From NCBI RefSeq assembly GCF_016650695.1, contig NZ_JAEKFH010000006.1, positions 1 through 64,000 of the forward strand: 64,000 nucleotides of DNA. Reading direction: 5' to 3'. A model generated the notes under the pieces. That model ran no database searches and had not been told where the DNA came from. It saw nothing but the letters and a program-made list of their open reading frames with translations. Shown here in pieces: positions 24,161-32,667 of the stretch. Numbering within the stretch: the first letter of the stretch is position 1; each line of letters starts with the position of its first letter. Both the position numbers and the translations under genes were made by a program. This stretch comes from Pseudomonas sp. TH41 (GTDB lineage: Bacteria > Pseudomonadota > Gammaproteobacteria > Pseudomonadales > Pseudomonadaceae).

Positions 24161-25543
24161 CTAAACCTCGTGGCGCAGATGAAAGGATTTGGCTCGGGTC
24201 AGGTTCTCGTAACCCAGGCGCGATAGCGTGACGCCGCGCCCGCTGTTCTTCACCCCGGTCCAGGCTAATGCCGGGTCCAGGTAATCACAGCGGTTCATGA
24301 ACACGGTGCCGGTGTCGATCTCATTGCCCAAGCGTTCGGCAGCGGCGAGGTCTTGCGTCCAAATGGACGCGCTGAGCCCGAACTCACTGTCGTTCATCAG
24401 GGCGATGGCTTCATCGTCGCTGGCCACCGGCATGATGCCGACCACCGGACCAAAGCTTTCATCGCGCATGACCGACATTTGATGGGTGACGTCGACTAAC
24501 ACTTGCGGTGCCAAGTACGCGCTGCCCGGCGCGTCAGCGGGAAAGGTCGTTGGGTCGATCAGCGCTTTGGCCCCCTTCGACAGTGCCTCGGCGATCTGCC
24601 CGCGAACGAATTCAGCTGCGCTCGGTGAAACCAGCGGGCCCAGCGTGGTGGCTTGGTCCAGCGGGTTGCCCAGCACGTATTGGCGGGTCAGGGCGGCGAA
24701 GCGCTCGACAAAGACCGGGTAAATTTTTTCATCGACATAAATGCGTTCGACGGCACAGCAGCTTTGCCCGGAGTTGAAGAAGCTGCCATCCACCAGATTT
24801 TCCACCGCATGTTCGAGGTTGGCGTCTGCCCGCACGTAGGCCGGGTCCTTGCCGCCGAGTTCCAGCCCCATGCCGAGGAAGTGTCCCGTGGCAGCGTTTT
24901 CCATGGCCCGGCCGGCCTCCACCGAACCGGTGAAGTTCACCTGTTGCACCCGCCCAGAGGTGATGATCGCCGCGGTATAGGTATGACTGAGCAGCAGGTT
25001 TTGGAACAACCCTTCCGGCAGCTTGGCGCGGCGAAAAGCCTCGGCGAAACGCTCGCCGACCAGCAATGTTTGCGAGGCGTGTTTGAGGATGACGCTGTTG
25101 CCGGCCATCAGCGCCGGAATGATCGTATTCACTGCCGTCAGATAGGGATAATTCCAAGGCGCGACGACCAGCACCGTTCCCAGCGGCTCGCGTTTGATCT
25201 GGCGCCGAAAACCCGCGACAGGCGCGGGTTCTATCGCGGCCAACGCTTCAGGCGCAATGGCGATCATATGACGGGCCCGTTCTTCGAAACCGCGCAGCTC
25301 GCCGGCGCCAAAGCGTACTGGGCGGCCCATCTGCCAGGCCAGTTCCGGCACGATGTCGTCTTTCATCGCCAGCATCGCGTCCACGGCGGCGCTGCATAAG
25401 GCGGCACGTTCGCTCAGCGGGCGGCGTTTCCATAATTCCTGGGCGGTTGCGGCAGCCGTCAGCGCCTGCTCGACCTGCGCAGCGTTGGCACGCTGGCGTT
25501 CGACGTAGACCTGGCCATCGACCGGGGAGATGAGTTGAATCAT
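24161..25543 (-). CDS. aldehyde dehydrogenase (NAD(P)-dependent)
   Basis: 460-residue ALDH-superfamily enzyme. APWNYPYLTAVNTIIPALMA is the cofactor-binding region, ELGGKDPAYV carries the general-base Glu, and NSGQSCCAVERIYV the catalytic Cys. It should oxidise the aldehyde made by the neighbouring ADH. ATG at 25543 (MIQLISPVDG) is the likely start; a GTG 9 nt upstream (25552) is possible. It lies 31 nt downstream of the glutamine-synthetase-like gene and 4 nt upstream of the ADH gene, tightly packed. Substrate unknown; PuuC-like aldehydes of gamma-glutamylated amines are plausible. Confidence 0.9.
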   Translation of the reverse strand: MIQLISPVDGQVYVERQRANAAQVEQALTAAATAQELWKRRPLSERAALCSAAVDAMLAMKDDIVPELAWQMGRPVRFGAGELRGFEERARHMIAIAPEALAAIEPAPVAGFRRQIKREPLGTVLVVAPWNYPYLTAVNTIIPALMAGNSVILKHASQTLLVGERFAEAFRRAKLPEGLFQNLLLSHTYTAAIITSGRVQQVNFTGSVEAGRAMENAATGHFLGMGLELGGKDPAYVRADANLEHAVENLVDGSFFNSGQSCCAVERIYVDEKIYPVFVERFAALTRQYVLGNPLDQATTLGPLVSPSAAEFVRGQIAEALSKGAKALIDPTTFPADAPGSAYLAPQVLVDVTHQMSVMRDESFGPVVGIMPVASDDEAIALMNDSEFGLSASIWTQDLAAAERLGNEIDTGTVFMNRCDYLDPALAWTGVKNSGRGVTLSRLGYENLTRAKSFHLRHEV

Positions 25544-25574
25544 CGCAGTCACGCTCTTCTCGATAATGAAGGTC

Positions 25575-26948
25575 TCAATAGCGCTCGAAGCCGCGCTGCA
25601 GTTCCCAATCGGTGATTCGTCGGTCGTACTCTTTCTGCTCCCATTCGGCGGTGTGCACGTAGTGATCGATCACGTCATCACCGAACGCCTCGCGCAACAT
25701 GGCCGAGCCCTTGAGTGCGGAGCAGGCATCGCGCAGTGTCTTCGACACTTCAGGCAGATGCTCATCCAGATAGGCATCGCCTTCAAAGGGCGGCGCCAGG
25801 CTGAGCTTTTCGTCGATGCCGGCCAGGCCTGCGGCGATCAACGCAGCGAAGGCCAGGTAAGGGTTAAGGTCAGCGCCGCCGATGCGACATTCGATACGGA
25901 TGGCTTTGCTGCCTTCTGCACACAAACGAAAGCCCGCCGTGCGATTGTCCAGACTCCACACCGCCCGTGTCGGGGCGAAGGTGCCGGCCTGAAAACGCTT
26001 GTAGGAGTTGATGTAAGGCGCGAGAAAACAGGTGATGTCGTTCGCGTATTTGAGCTGCCCGGCCACCCAGGAGCGCATCAGCGCCGACATGCCGAATTCT
26101 GCTTTTGCGTCAAAGAACAGCGGCTTTTTGGCGTTCTTGTCCCACAGCGAATTATGGATATGGCTGCTGGAACCGGCGGCGTCATAGCGCCACTTGGCCA
26201 TGAACGTGATTGCCTTGCCCTGCAATTGCGCGATCTCTTTGCAGGCGTGTTTGATGATGACGTGATGGTCGGCCATGGTCAGGGCATCGGCATAACGGAT
26301 GTTGATTTCTTCCTGGCCCGGCCCCCATTCACCCTTGGAATTTTCCACGGGAATGCCCGAGGCCTGCAAATGCTTGCGAATCGCCCGCAGGACCGGTTCC
26401 TCGCGGGTGGTCTGCAGGATGTTGTAGTCCTCGATGTAATGACCGGCCGTTTTCGGTTTGTGGTAGTTGCGCTTGTGGATGGCCTCGTAGCTCTCATCGA
26501 ACAGATAGAACTCCAGTTCCGAGGCAAACATGCCGGTGTAGCCGCGCGCGCGCAGTCGCTCAATCTGTTTTTTCAGAATCGCCCGCGGGCTGTGCGGCAA
26601 ATCCTGCCGATGGTGATGGTCGAGCACGTCGCACAGCACCAGCGCCGTGCACTCCAGCCAGGGCACGCGGCGCAGCGTGGACATGTCCGGCTTGAGCACA
26701 AAATCGCCATAGCCTTTGCTCCAACTGGCCGCGGCATAACCCGGCACCGGTTCCATGTCGATGTCGTCGGCCAGCAGGTAATTGCAGCAGTGGGTTTCTT
26801 CATGACCGCTGTCGATGAAAAATTCGACCTGGAATCGTTTGCCGACCAGTCGCCCCTGCATATCGACCATGCAGACCAACACGGTATCGATTTCGCCAGA
26901 GGCAGCGGCGCGCTTGAGTGCTTCGAAACTGAGAAGGGGCTCGGTCAT
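25575..26948 (-). CDS. glutamine-synthetase-family gamma-glutamylamine ligase (PuuA/IpuC-like)
   Basis: 457-residue glutamine-synthetase-superfamily protein, the size of PuuA-type enzymes. The N-terminal beta-grasp contains DMQGRLVGKR. The ATP-binding glutamate-rich motifs are MFASELEFYLFDES and WGPGQEEINIRYADAL, followed by KWRYDAAGSSSHIHNSLWD (the His-loop) and IECRIGGADLNPYLAFAA near the C-terminus. It should join glutamate to an amine with ATP, as PuuA does with putrescine or IpuC with isopropylamine. The start at 26948 is preferred over an in-frame ATG at 27020 because residues before MTEPLLSFEA are not family-like. It is first in the operon with ALDH, Fe-ADH and APC permease. No PuuD-type hydrolase is present in the window. 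Confidence 0.88.
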   Translation of the reverse strand: MTEPLLSFEALKRAAASGEIDTVLVCMVDMQGRLVGKRFQVEFFIDSGHEETHCCNYLLADDIDMEPVPGYAAASWSKGYGDFVLKPDMSTLRRVPWLECTALVLCDVLDHHHRQDLPHSPRAILKKQIERLRARGYTGMFASELEFYLFDESYEAIHKRNYHKPKTAGHYIEDYNILQTTREEPVLRAIRKHLQASGIPVENSKGEWGPGQEEINIRYADALTMADHHVIIKHACKEIAQLQGKAITFMAKWRYDAAGSSSHIHNSLWDKNAKKPLFFDAKAEFGMSALMRSWVAGQLKYANDITCFLAPYINSYKRFQAGTFAPTRAVWSLDNRTAGFRLCAEGSKAIRIECRIGGADLNPYLAFAALIAAGLAGIDEKLSLAPPFEGDAYLDEHLPEVSKTLRDACSALKGSAMLREAFGDDVIDHYVHTAEWEQKEYDRRITDWELQRGFERY

Positions 26949-27236
26949 CACGTCAATCCTGCGTGAATGATTTGGGACTGCCTGAAATAGCTGTTGCAGA
27001 CGCTCTTCAGAAAAACCCAAAACCTGCAGGAGCGAGCATCGTGAGCAATAAGCTGCTCAAAGCTTAGCTTACTGTCGCTTTTCGCAAGTCCCGGTAATAA
27101 AAAACTGATCAACCGGGCTGGGCATTGCGCAGGTTCACCGCGTGTAGCCGATCTGCCGTCACACGTTTTTGCGCCACGGGATGACTTCGTCACCTTCAAA
27201 TCATGGGTGATACGGAGGGATTTGCAGTGTGTCGCC

Positions 27237-28004
27237 TCAGGTATTCAGGTCAATCACGTAGGCGCCACTAAATTCAGGATTTTCATTAATGCCATTTTTT
27301 GCGTACCCCCGGGCGTTGCAAATGACCCGGGTATTGCCCACCCGATAGTCAAAGCTCCCATGCGTATGGCCATGCAGCCACAGTGCCGGTTGCCAGTCTT
27401 TGATCCGCTCTTCCAGGTCTGAAACAAAACTCGCGTTAATGGGCGAGCGCTCAAAAAGCGGGCTGATGCTTAACCGTGTCGGTGCGAAATGGGAAATCAC
27501 CACAGTGGGCGTGGTGCTGTCTTTGGCGAAGCAGTCTTCCAGCCAGGCGACTGTCTGTAAAAAAATATGTTGGGACATGGCCGGACTGAACAGGTCTGGA
27601 AAGTCGGGCGCGATTTTTATGTGGGTGAAGTCCCGGATGAGTTGCGTAGCCAGGTCAATACCGTATGCCCGAGCCTCGGCGGCCTCGAAAAGACGATAGT
27701 CAGACCACAGGGTACAACCCAGGAATCGCACGCCGTCGTGGACATACTCCGAACGTTCCAATACGTGGATCTGTGTGCCTTGCGACAACCTGTTCAAGTG
27801 TTCGTAGGTCGAGATCAAGTCACTGCCATAAAACTCGTGATTCCCTGCCACGTACACGACCGGAGTCGGGCATGATTTCGCCCACTCAATGGCCGCAGCC
27901 GGTCGGGAGATGTCTCCAGCGAGGACAACAATATCGGCATCCACATCGGGAAAAGGCAACGCGTCGACCGACAAGTGGATATCCGACAGCAAGGCGATGC
28001 GCAT
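27237..28004 (-). CDS. metallophosphoesterase
   Basis: 255-residue calcineurin-like phosphoesterase. All metal-site motifs are present: SDIHLS (residues 7-12), LAGDIS (28-33), GNHEFYG (54-60), VVISHFAP and LHGHTHGSFDY near residue 215. It has no signal peptide and is cytoplasmic. Substrates of this size class include cyclic nucleotides, nucleotides and lipid-phosphates, and cannot be separated here. The gene is alone on its strand, its stop 288 bp from the start of the gamma-glutamyl ligase gene. A perfect 15-bp palindrome lies about 50 nt upstream of the start. Confidence 0.87.
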   Translation of the reverse strand: MRIALLSDIHLSVDALPFPDVDADIVVLAGDISRPAAAIEWAKSCPTPVVYVAGNHEFYGSDLISTYEHLNRLSQGTQIHVLERSEYVHDGVRFLGCTLWSDYRLFEAAEARAYGIDLATQLIRDFTHIKIAPDFPDLFSPAMSQHIFLQTVAWLEDCFAKDSTTPTVVISHFAPTRLSISPLFERSPINASFVSDLEERIKDWQPALWLHGHTHGSFDYRVGNTRVICNARGYAKNGINENPEFSGAYVIDLNT

Positions 28005-28056
28005 AGATCAACTCCAGCCTGTTTTGAAGGACAGCCCATTCAACATAAGCCTGGTT

Positions 28057-28093
28057 GCTCCCTCTCGTCGCAAGGGTGGCGACGAGAGGGAGC
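28057..28093. repeat. 15-bp perfect inverted repeat upstream of metallophosphoesterase
   Basis: GCTCCCTCTCGTCGC (28057-28071) and its exact complement (28079-28093) with a 7-nt loop. It lies between the divergent metallophosphoesterase genes (27237-28004 and 28217-29260). No T-tract follows on either strand, so it is not an intrinsic terminator; an operator, a leader hairpin or a dispersed repeat are possible. Confidence 0.55.
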
Positions 28094-28216
28094 ATAACTC
28101 GTATGCCACTGATTTTTTAACAAAGCGTGAACAACTAATATGATCTATTGGAAGTGAAACTGACCTTTATGTCCCTGCCTGACCGGCCATCTCCAGTGAG
28201 TTCCTGATTGAAGCCC

Positions 28217-29260
28217 ATGACTACCCCATCGCGGTTTGCAAAACGGTTGGTACTCCGAAGGATTGTGCGCGGCTCAGGCATCGCCATCGTTCTTCTGTTG
28301 ATGTCCGGTGGTTATTGGCTGTACACGCCGCCATCGCCCTTTGTTCCGCTGCGTGGTCTGGACCCTTCCTCGGTGTCGATGATCGCTTTGGGCGATCAAG
28401 GCAGCGGCAATATGCAGCAGTGGCGGGTAGGGCAAGCCATGGAACGGGTCGCGGCCAGAGAGGGGCGATTGGACATGGTTGTGTTGTTGGGCGACAACTT
28501 CTACGGCAAGCCATTGACCAGTACCCACGACCTGAGCTGGCAAACCAGATTCGAGCGTGTCTATTGGGGCCACTGGCTCAGTCATGTGCCGTTCTACGCG
28601 GTGCTGGGCAATAACGATTACCCGGTGTCGCAGAAGATTGAGATCGAGTACGGCCAACAACACACGGGTTCGGGCCGCTGGCAGATGCCGACGAACTTCT
28701 ACAGCAAGGATTTCGGTAACGTCGATGGGCGTCCATTGGTGCGAATGGTGTTCCTGGACACGTCGGCGCCACGTGAAAGTTTGCAACAGCAAATCGACTT
28801 TATCGATCAGGCGTTCCAGGCATCGGGCCCGGCTCCGGTGTGGCGAATCGTTGCGTCCCATCACCCGGTTCGCAATCAGGGTCAGCAGGGTAATGAGTCA
28901 GATCTGGTGGTCCGGCTCCTGCCTGTGTTGCAACGCAACAACGTTGACTTGCTCTTGTCGGGACATGAACACAATCAGCAATTGTTGTTGCGTGCCGGGG
29001 AGCCCGCGTGGGTCATCTCCGGTGCGGGGGGCCAGAAACTCGACACCCTGGACACCTCCACACCGCAGAGTGTATTCGCCGTATCACGGGCGGGCTTTGC
29101 CAAACTCGACCTGAACGCCAATCAGCTACGGCTGGCGTATTACGACGATCAAGGTGATCTGGAAATCGGCTACCGCTGGGTCAGAAGCTGCCAGTGGATG
29201 GCCAAAGGGTGTTTGCTGCCCGAGCTCACGCAACACAACGTCGTGCAGTCAGATCGCTGA
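28217..29260 (+). CDS. membrane-anchored metallophosphoesterase (acid-phosphatase-like)
   Basis: 347 residues. After a basic N-terminus, residues about 20-40 form a membrane anchor or uncleaved signal (GIAIVLLLMSGGYWLY), putting the catalytic domain in the periplasm. Metal-site motifs are ALGDQGSGN, LLGDNFY, LGNNDY, ASHHPVRN and LLSGHEHNQQ, as in purple/tartrate-resistant acid phosphatases. The ATG at 28217 is the natural start; a TTG at 28208 would add three residues. It is divergent from the other metallophosphoesterase gene and convergent with the glycosyltransferase gene (20-nt gap). The likely activity is phosphomonoester hydrolysis outside the cytoplasm. Confidence 0.83.
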   Translation: MTTPSRFAKRLVLRRIVRGSGIAIVLLLMSGGYWLYTPPSPFVPLRGLDPSSVSMIALGDQGSGNMQQWRVGQAMERVAAREGRLDMVVLLGDNFYGKPLTSTHDLSWQTRFERVYWGHWLSHVPFYAVLGNNDYPVSQKIEIEYGQQHTGSGRWQMPTNFYSKDFGNVDGRPLVRMVFLDTSAPRESLQQQIDFIDQAFQASGPAPVWRIVASHHPVRNQGQQGNESDLVVRLLPVLQRNNVDLLLSGHEHNQQLLLRAGEPAWVISGAGGQKLDTLDTSTPQSVFAVSRAGFAKLDLNANQLRLAYYDDQGDLEIGYRWVRSCQWMAKGCLLPELTQHNVVQSDR

Positions 29261-29280
29261 CGGGTGTCCCCTTTTATTGT

Positions 29281-30888
29281 TCAATACTCCGTTTGCACCG
29301 AGGCTTGCGTTGCAGCTTGTCCGGCCACCGGGTTACCTGTCGCTCTTACGTTGGGTATGAACGCCGCACTGCCCGGTTCATGAGCGTGAAACAACCGGGA
29401 GCCGTTGTTTGGCTTGGTGGTGATCAGTTGATGGTCGTCAGTCAGATAAGCCAAGGGCAATTGATTGAGGTCTTTGTACTGTTCCACGATGATCGTGCGT
29501 TCAGGATTCCAGGCCTCGCCACTTTCTTTTTTCAACCACGCCATGAGTGCTGCACTGTCGCCTTTTTGCGGAATATCCGAATCCGGGCGAACGTAATAGA
29601 ACGGTGAGCCATGATTTTGCAGGTACATGGGCAGCTTGTTGTCGACGTCCACCAGCACCATGCGCCATTCATTCCACGGCGCAATTTTGATGGCCTCTGC
29701 ACGCACATCTTTGGTGAACTGTATGACGCCACCCCCACCACCGTTGGTCCAGGGATAGATAATGCCAAGGATCAAAAATAACAGTCCTGCTGTCCCGGCA
29801 ATACCCTTTGTCCAACCGGGGCCGCTGATTTTACCGGCAGCATGACGCTCGGCCATTCGCCGTGTTACCCACCAGGCTGCCAGCAATTGGGCAAAGGGCA
29901 CTAGAGGCAATACGTAGTAGCTGCGCCGGCTGCCACTGGCGGTGAAGAACAAGAACAGCAATCCCAGGCCGCTAATCAGCCAGCGAATGTTGGGTTCGGT
30001 GTGCTTCCAGTTGCGTACTGCCACCCACAGGCCGAGTATCCAGCAGGGTGCCCAGGGCAGGGTATAGATCGGCAGATAAAGCAGATAGGTATAGATCGGG
30101 CCTATGTTGTCGAAAGGCTGGAAGAATCGAACCACGTTTTCCCGAAATACCAGGCCAAGCCCGCTCGACCCATAACTCGGCGCGCCATAGCGGTGCGACA
30201 GCATGAACGGCACCATGTAGAACACGCCCCCCACCAGCATCGCCAGGCACAGGCGTGGGTTGAGATGGTTTTTCCAGCGTCCCTCGCCAAGCAGATGCGG
30301 CAGCAGCATCAGCCCTGGAAGGATGAATCCGATCAAGCCCTTGAAAAGCGAGGTCAGCGACAGAAGCAGGAAAAATACGAGGTAGCGACTCAGGCGCGTG
30401 TCGTCCGGACCGCGCCAATACCACCAGACAGCTGCCAGGACACCGCAAACAGTCAGGATGTCTGCCGTTGCTACCCGAGCCCAGAAAACGAAAAAGAACG
30501 TCGTCGCCAGAAACCAGCCGGCAATCAGGCCGGTGCCTTTGTTATATAGCTGCTCTCCGATCAGGTAGACCAGCCAGACACTCAGCCAGGCAGCCATGAC
30601 CGAGGACAGGCGTAGCGACCAGTGTCCGAGGCCGCCCATCAGGTGGGCAGTGCCAGCAATCAACCAATAGGAAGGCAGAGGCTTGTCGTAATAGGGCGCG
30701 CCCTTGAGGTAAGGGTCGAAATAATCACCTGATTGCAACATTTGCAGGGTGATGTTTGCCCAGCGCGTTTCTGCGCCCCAAAGCTCTCTTGCCCCCAACC
30801 CGAATAGCAGCAGAATCGCGGATACGCTCAACAAAATTATTAGCGCACCCCGGTCACTTTTCGAAAACCTGACTAACGAATTTTTCAT
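29281..30888 (-). CDS. glycosyltransferase family 39 (ArnT/PMT-like) membrane protein
   Basis: 535-residue polytopic membrane protein with about 10-12 helices. The N-terminal loop GARELWGAETRWANITLQML then GAPYYDKPLPSYWLI carries the Asp/Glu residues of the GT39 active site, as in ArnT and protein O-mannosyl transferases. A periplasmic C-terminal domain follows (about residues 380-520). It should move a sugar from a polyprenyl-phosphate donor to lipid A, protein or another envelope acceptor. It is not part of an arn operon here and stands alone, convergent with the 28217 gene. The donor and acceptor are unknown. Confidence 0.85.
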   Translation of the reverse strand: MKNSLVRFSKSDRGALIILLSVSAILLLFGLGARELWGAETRWANITLQMLQSGDYFDPYLKGAPYYDKPLPSYWLIAGTAHLMGGLGHWSLRLSSVMAAWLSVWLVYLIGEQLYNKGTGLIAGWFLATTFFFVFWARVATADILTVCGVLAAVWWYWRGPDDTRLSRYLVFFLLLSLTSLFKGLIGFILPGLMLLPHLLGEGRWKNHLNPRLCLAMLVGGVFYMVPFMLSHRYGAPSYGSSGLGLVFRENVVRFFQPFDNIGPIYTYLLYLPIYTLPWAPCWILGLWVAVRNWKHTEPNIRWLISGLGLLFLFFTASGSRRSYYVLPLVPFAQLLAAWWVTRRMAERHAAGKISGPGWTKGIAGTAGLLFLILGIIYPWTNGGGGGVIQFTKDVRAEAIKIAPWNEWRMVLVDVDNKLPMYLQNHGSPFYYVRPDSDIPQKGDSAALMAWLKKESGEAWNPERTIIVEQYKDLNQLPLAYLTDDHQLITTKPNNGSRLFHAHEPGSAAFIPNVRATGNPVAGQAATQASVQTEY

Positions 30889-31216
30889 GACTATTTCGCA
30901 TCTTGCGCTCGCCGTGGTGTCAGGGAAGCGGCTGGAGCATCAAGGCTATCTGGCGAAATGTGATGAGATTGTCAGTAGATTGCGAAGAAACCATTAGTTC
31001 TGATTTAAACGTGTTTGCCACATGACTTGACGCTAGAAAGCCTCCCGGGTCGACCTCCGTTCACCTGGTCTTTCGAAATTATTCCGTCGCTGAGTCTTTA
31101 CCTTACATACGGATAAACATATATTCGCCAAATCGCATATGAGACTGAGGTCTCGCAATGACCAGCAAAGCCCGTGTCCTGTTCGTCTTGGTCAAAAACA
31201 AACACTGAGAACCGAT
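30889..31216. other. intergenic, probable divergent promoters
   Basis: 328 bp between the glycosyltransferase and arsR starts. A 36-codon frame at about 30887-30997 (ending SRLRRNH) has no ribosome site of note. The AT-rich part (31105-31145) just upstream of the arsR frame contains CATAT/ATATG half-sites that could be ArsR-binding, but no perfect dyad was seen. Confidence 0.35.
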
Positions 31217-31579
31217 ATGGCTGACCCTCTGATACCGACCACTGTTTTCAAATGCCTGGCTGACGACACTCGGGTCCGCACGATGATGCTCATCACCCGT
31301 GAAGGCGAACTATGTGTTTGCGAGCTGACCTGCGCGCTGAATGAGAGTCAGCCAAAAGTCTCCAGGCACCTCGCGCAGTTGCGCAGTTGCGGTTTGCTGT
31401 CGGACCGTCGGCAAGGTCAATGGGTGTATTACCGACTGCACCCGAATCTCCCGGATTGGGTCCATCAACTACTGACCACTGTGCTCGAAAACAACAAGCA
31501 TTGGTTGAGCCCAGACGCCAAGCGCCTTGATGAAATGGGCGACCGTCCCGAGCGGGCACTCGCCTGTTGTGAACGCTAA
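31217..31579 (+). CDS. arsR: ArsR-family arsenic-responsive repressor
   Basis: 120-residue ArsR/SmtB-type winged-helix regulator. The metal-binding ELCVCEL motif (two Cys) lies in the recognition-helix neighbourhood, followed by QPKVSRHLAQLRSCGLLS (helix-turn-helix) and QGQWVYYRL (wing). Cys pairs in this position bind As(III) in the classic ArsR type. I chose ATG 31217 (MADPLIPTTVFKCL); an in-frame ATG at 31139 gives an unlikely extension. It is first of arsR-gapdh-arsJ, and should repress this operon until arsenite binds. Confidence 0.88.
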   Translation: MADPLIPTTVFKCLADDTRVRTMMLITREGELCVCELTCALNESQPKVSRHLAQLRSCGLLSDRRQGQWVYYRLHPNLPDWVHQLLTTVLENNKHWLSPDAKRLDEMGDRPERALACCER

Positions 31580-31653
31580 ATCGCCTGATTCTGCCTTCAA
31601 CTACGAGATCGCTCGATGAACATCCTCTTTCAGCAGATACAGAGCACAACAAC

Positions 31654-32658
31654 ATGACTATCAAAGTGGGTATCAATGGTTTTGGTCGGATCGGTCGCCT
31701 CGCTCTGCGAGCAGCCTGGAGCTGGCCAGAGTTCGAATTCGTGCAGATCAACGATCCAGCAGGGGACGCCGCGACTCATGCGCACCTGCTGAACTTCGAC
31801 TCGGTACATGGCCGTTGGAATGACCAGGCCGATTCTGAGGGCGACAGCATCGTCATCGATGGCAAACGAATCAAGGTAACGGCCAACAAGGCGATTGCCG
31901 ACACCGATTGGTCAGGCTGCGATCTGGTGATTGAAGCCAGCGGCAAAATGAAGACCGTCGCTGCGCTTCAGGCTTACCTTGACCAAGGCGTGAAGCGCGT
32001 AGTGGTCAGCGCCCCCGTGAAGGAAAAAGGCGCGCTGAACATCGTTATGGGCGTCAATCATCAGCTGTTCAATGCGGCGGAACATCGCATCGTCACGGCG
32101 GCGTCATGCACCACCAACTGCCTCGCTCCAGTAGTCAAAGTGATTCACGAAAAGCTGGGTATTCGTCACGGCTCGATTACCACTATTCACGACCTGACCA
32201 ACACCCAAAGCATTCTCGATCAGCCGCACAAGGATCTGCGGCGTGCGCGCGCTTCAGGCATGAGCCTGATTCCAACCAGTACCGGATCGGCCACCGCCAT
32301 CGCCGAAATCTTCCCGGAATTGCGCGGACGCCTGAATGGGCATGCCGTGCGTGTGCCGCTGGCCAACGCTTCGCTGACTGACTGTGTCTTTGAAGTCGAG
32401 CGGGCCACCACTGTCGAGGAGGTGAATCAGTTCCTGAAGGATGCTTCCGAGAACGAGCTGAAAGACATCCTCGGTTTCGAGGAGCGTCCACTGGTGTCCA
32501 TCGACTATCGCACCGATGCGCGCTCATCGATCATCGATGCGCTGTCGACCATGGTCATCAACGGCACCCAGGTCAAACTCTATGCCTGGTACGACAACGA
32601 ATGGGGCTATGCCAACCGCACTGTCGAACTGGCCAGAATGGTCGGGCTGGCAGTCTAA
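31654..32658 (+). CDS. ArsJ-associated glyceraldehyde-3-phosphate dehydrogenase
   Basis: 334-residue GAPDH. It starts KVGINGFGRIGRLALRA (NAD-binding), has the catalytic Cys in AASCTTNCLAPV, and ends with the family's AWYDNEWGYANRTVEL. In the arsenic pathway this enzyme uses arsenate in place of phosphate to make 1-arseno-3-phosphoglycerate, which ArsJ exports. The assignment as the ars-type GAPDH rather than the glycolytic one rests on its place between arsR (74 nt) and arsJ (9 nt). It lacks a phosphoglycerate kinase neighbour, as expected for this version. Confidence 0.9.
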   Translation: MTIKVGINGFGRIGRLALRAAWSWPEFEFVQINDPAGDAATHAHLLNFDSVHGRWNDQADSEGDSIVIDGKRIKVTANKAIADTDWSGCDLVIEASGKMKTVAALQAYLDQGVKRVVVSAPVKEKGALNIVMGVNHQLFNAAEHRIVTAASCTTNCLAPVVKVIHEKLGIRHGSITTIHDLTNTQSILDQPHKDLRRARASGMSLIPTSTGSATAIAEIFPELRGRLNGHAVRVPLANASLTDCVFEVERATTVEEVNQFLKDASENELKDILGFEERPLVSIDYRTDARSSIIDALSTMVINGTQVKLYAWYDNEWGYANRTVELARMVGLAV

Positions 32659-32667
32659 GGAGCGGTT

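Noticed and set aside
25566..26966. 466-codon frame antisense to the glutamine-synthetase-like gene
   Set aside because: Shadow frame; all motifs belong to the minus-strand protein.
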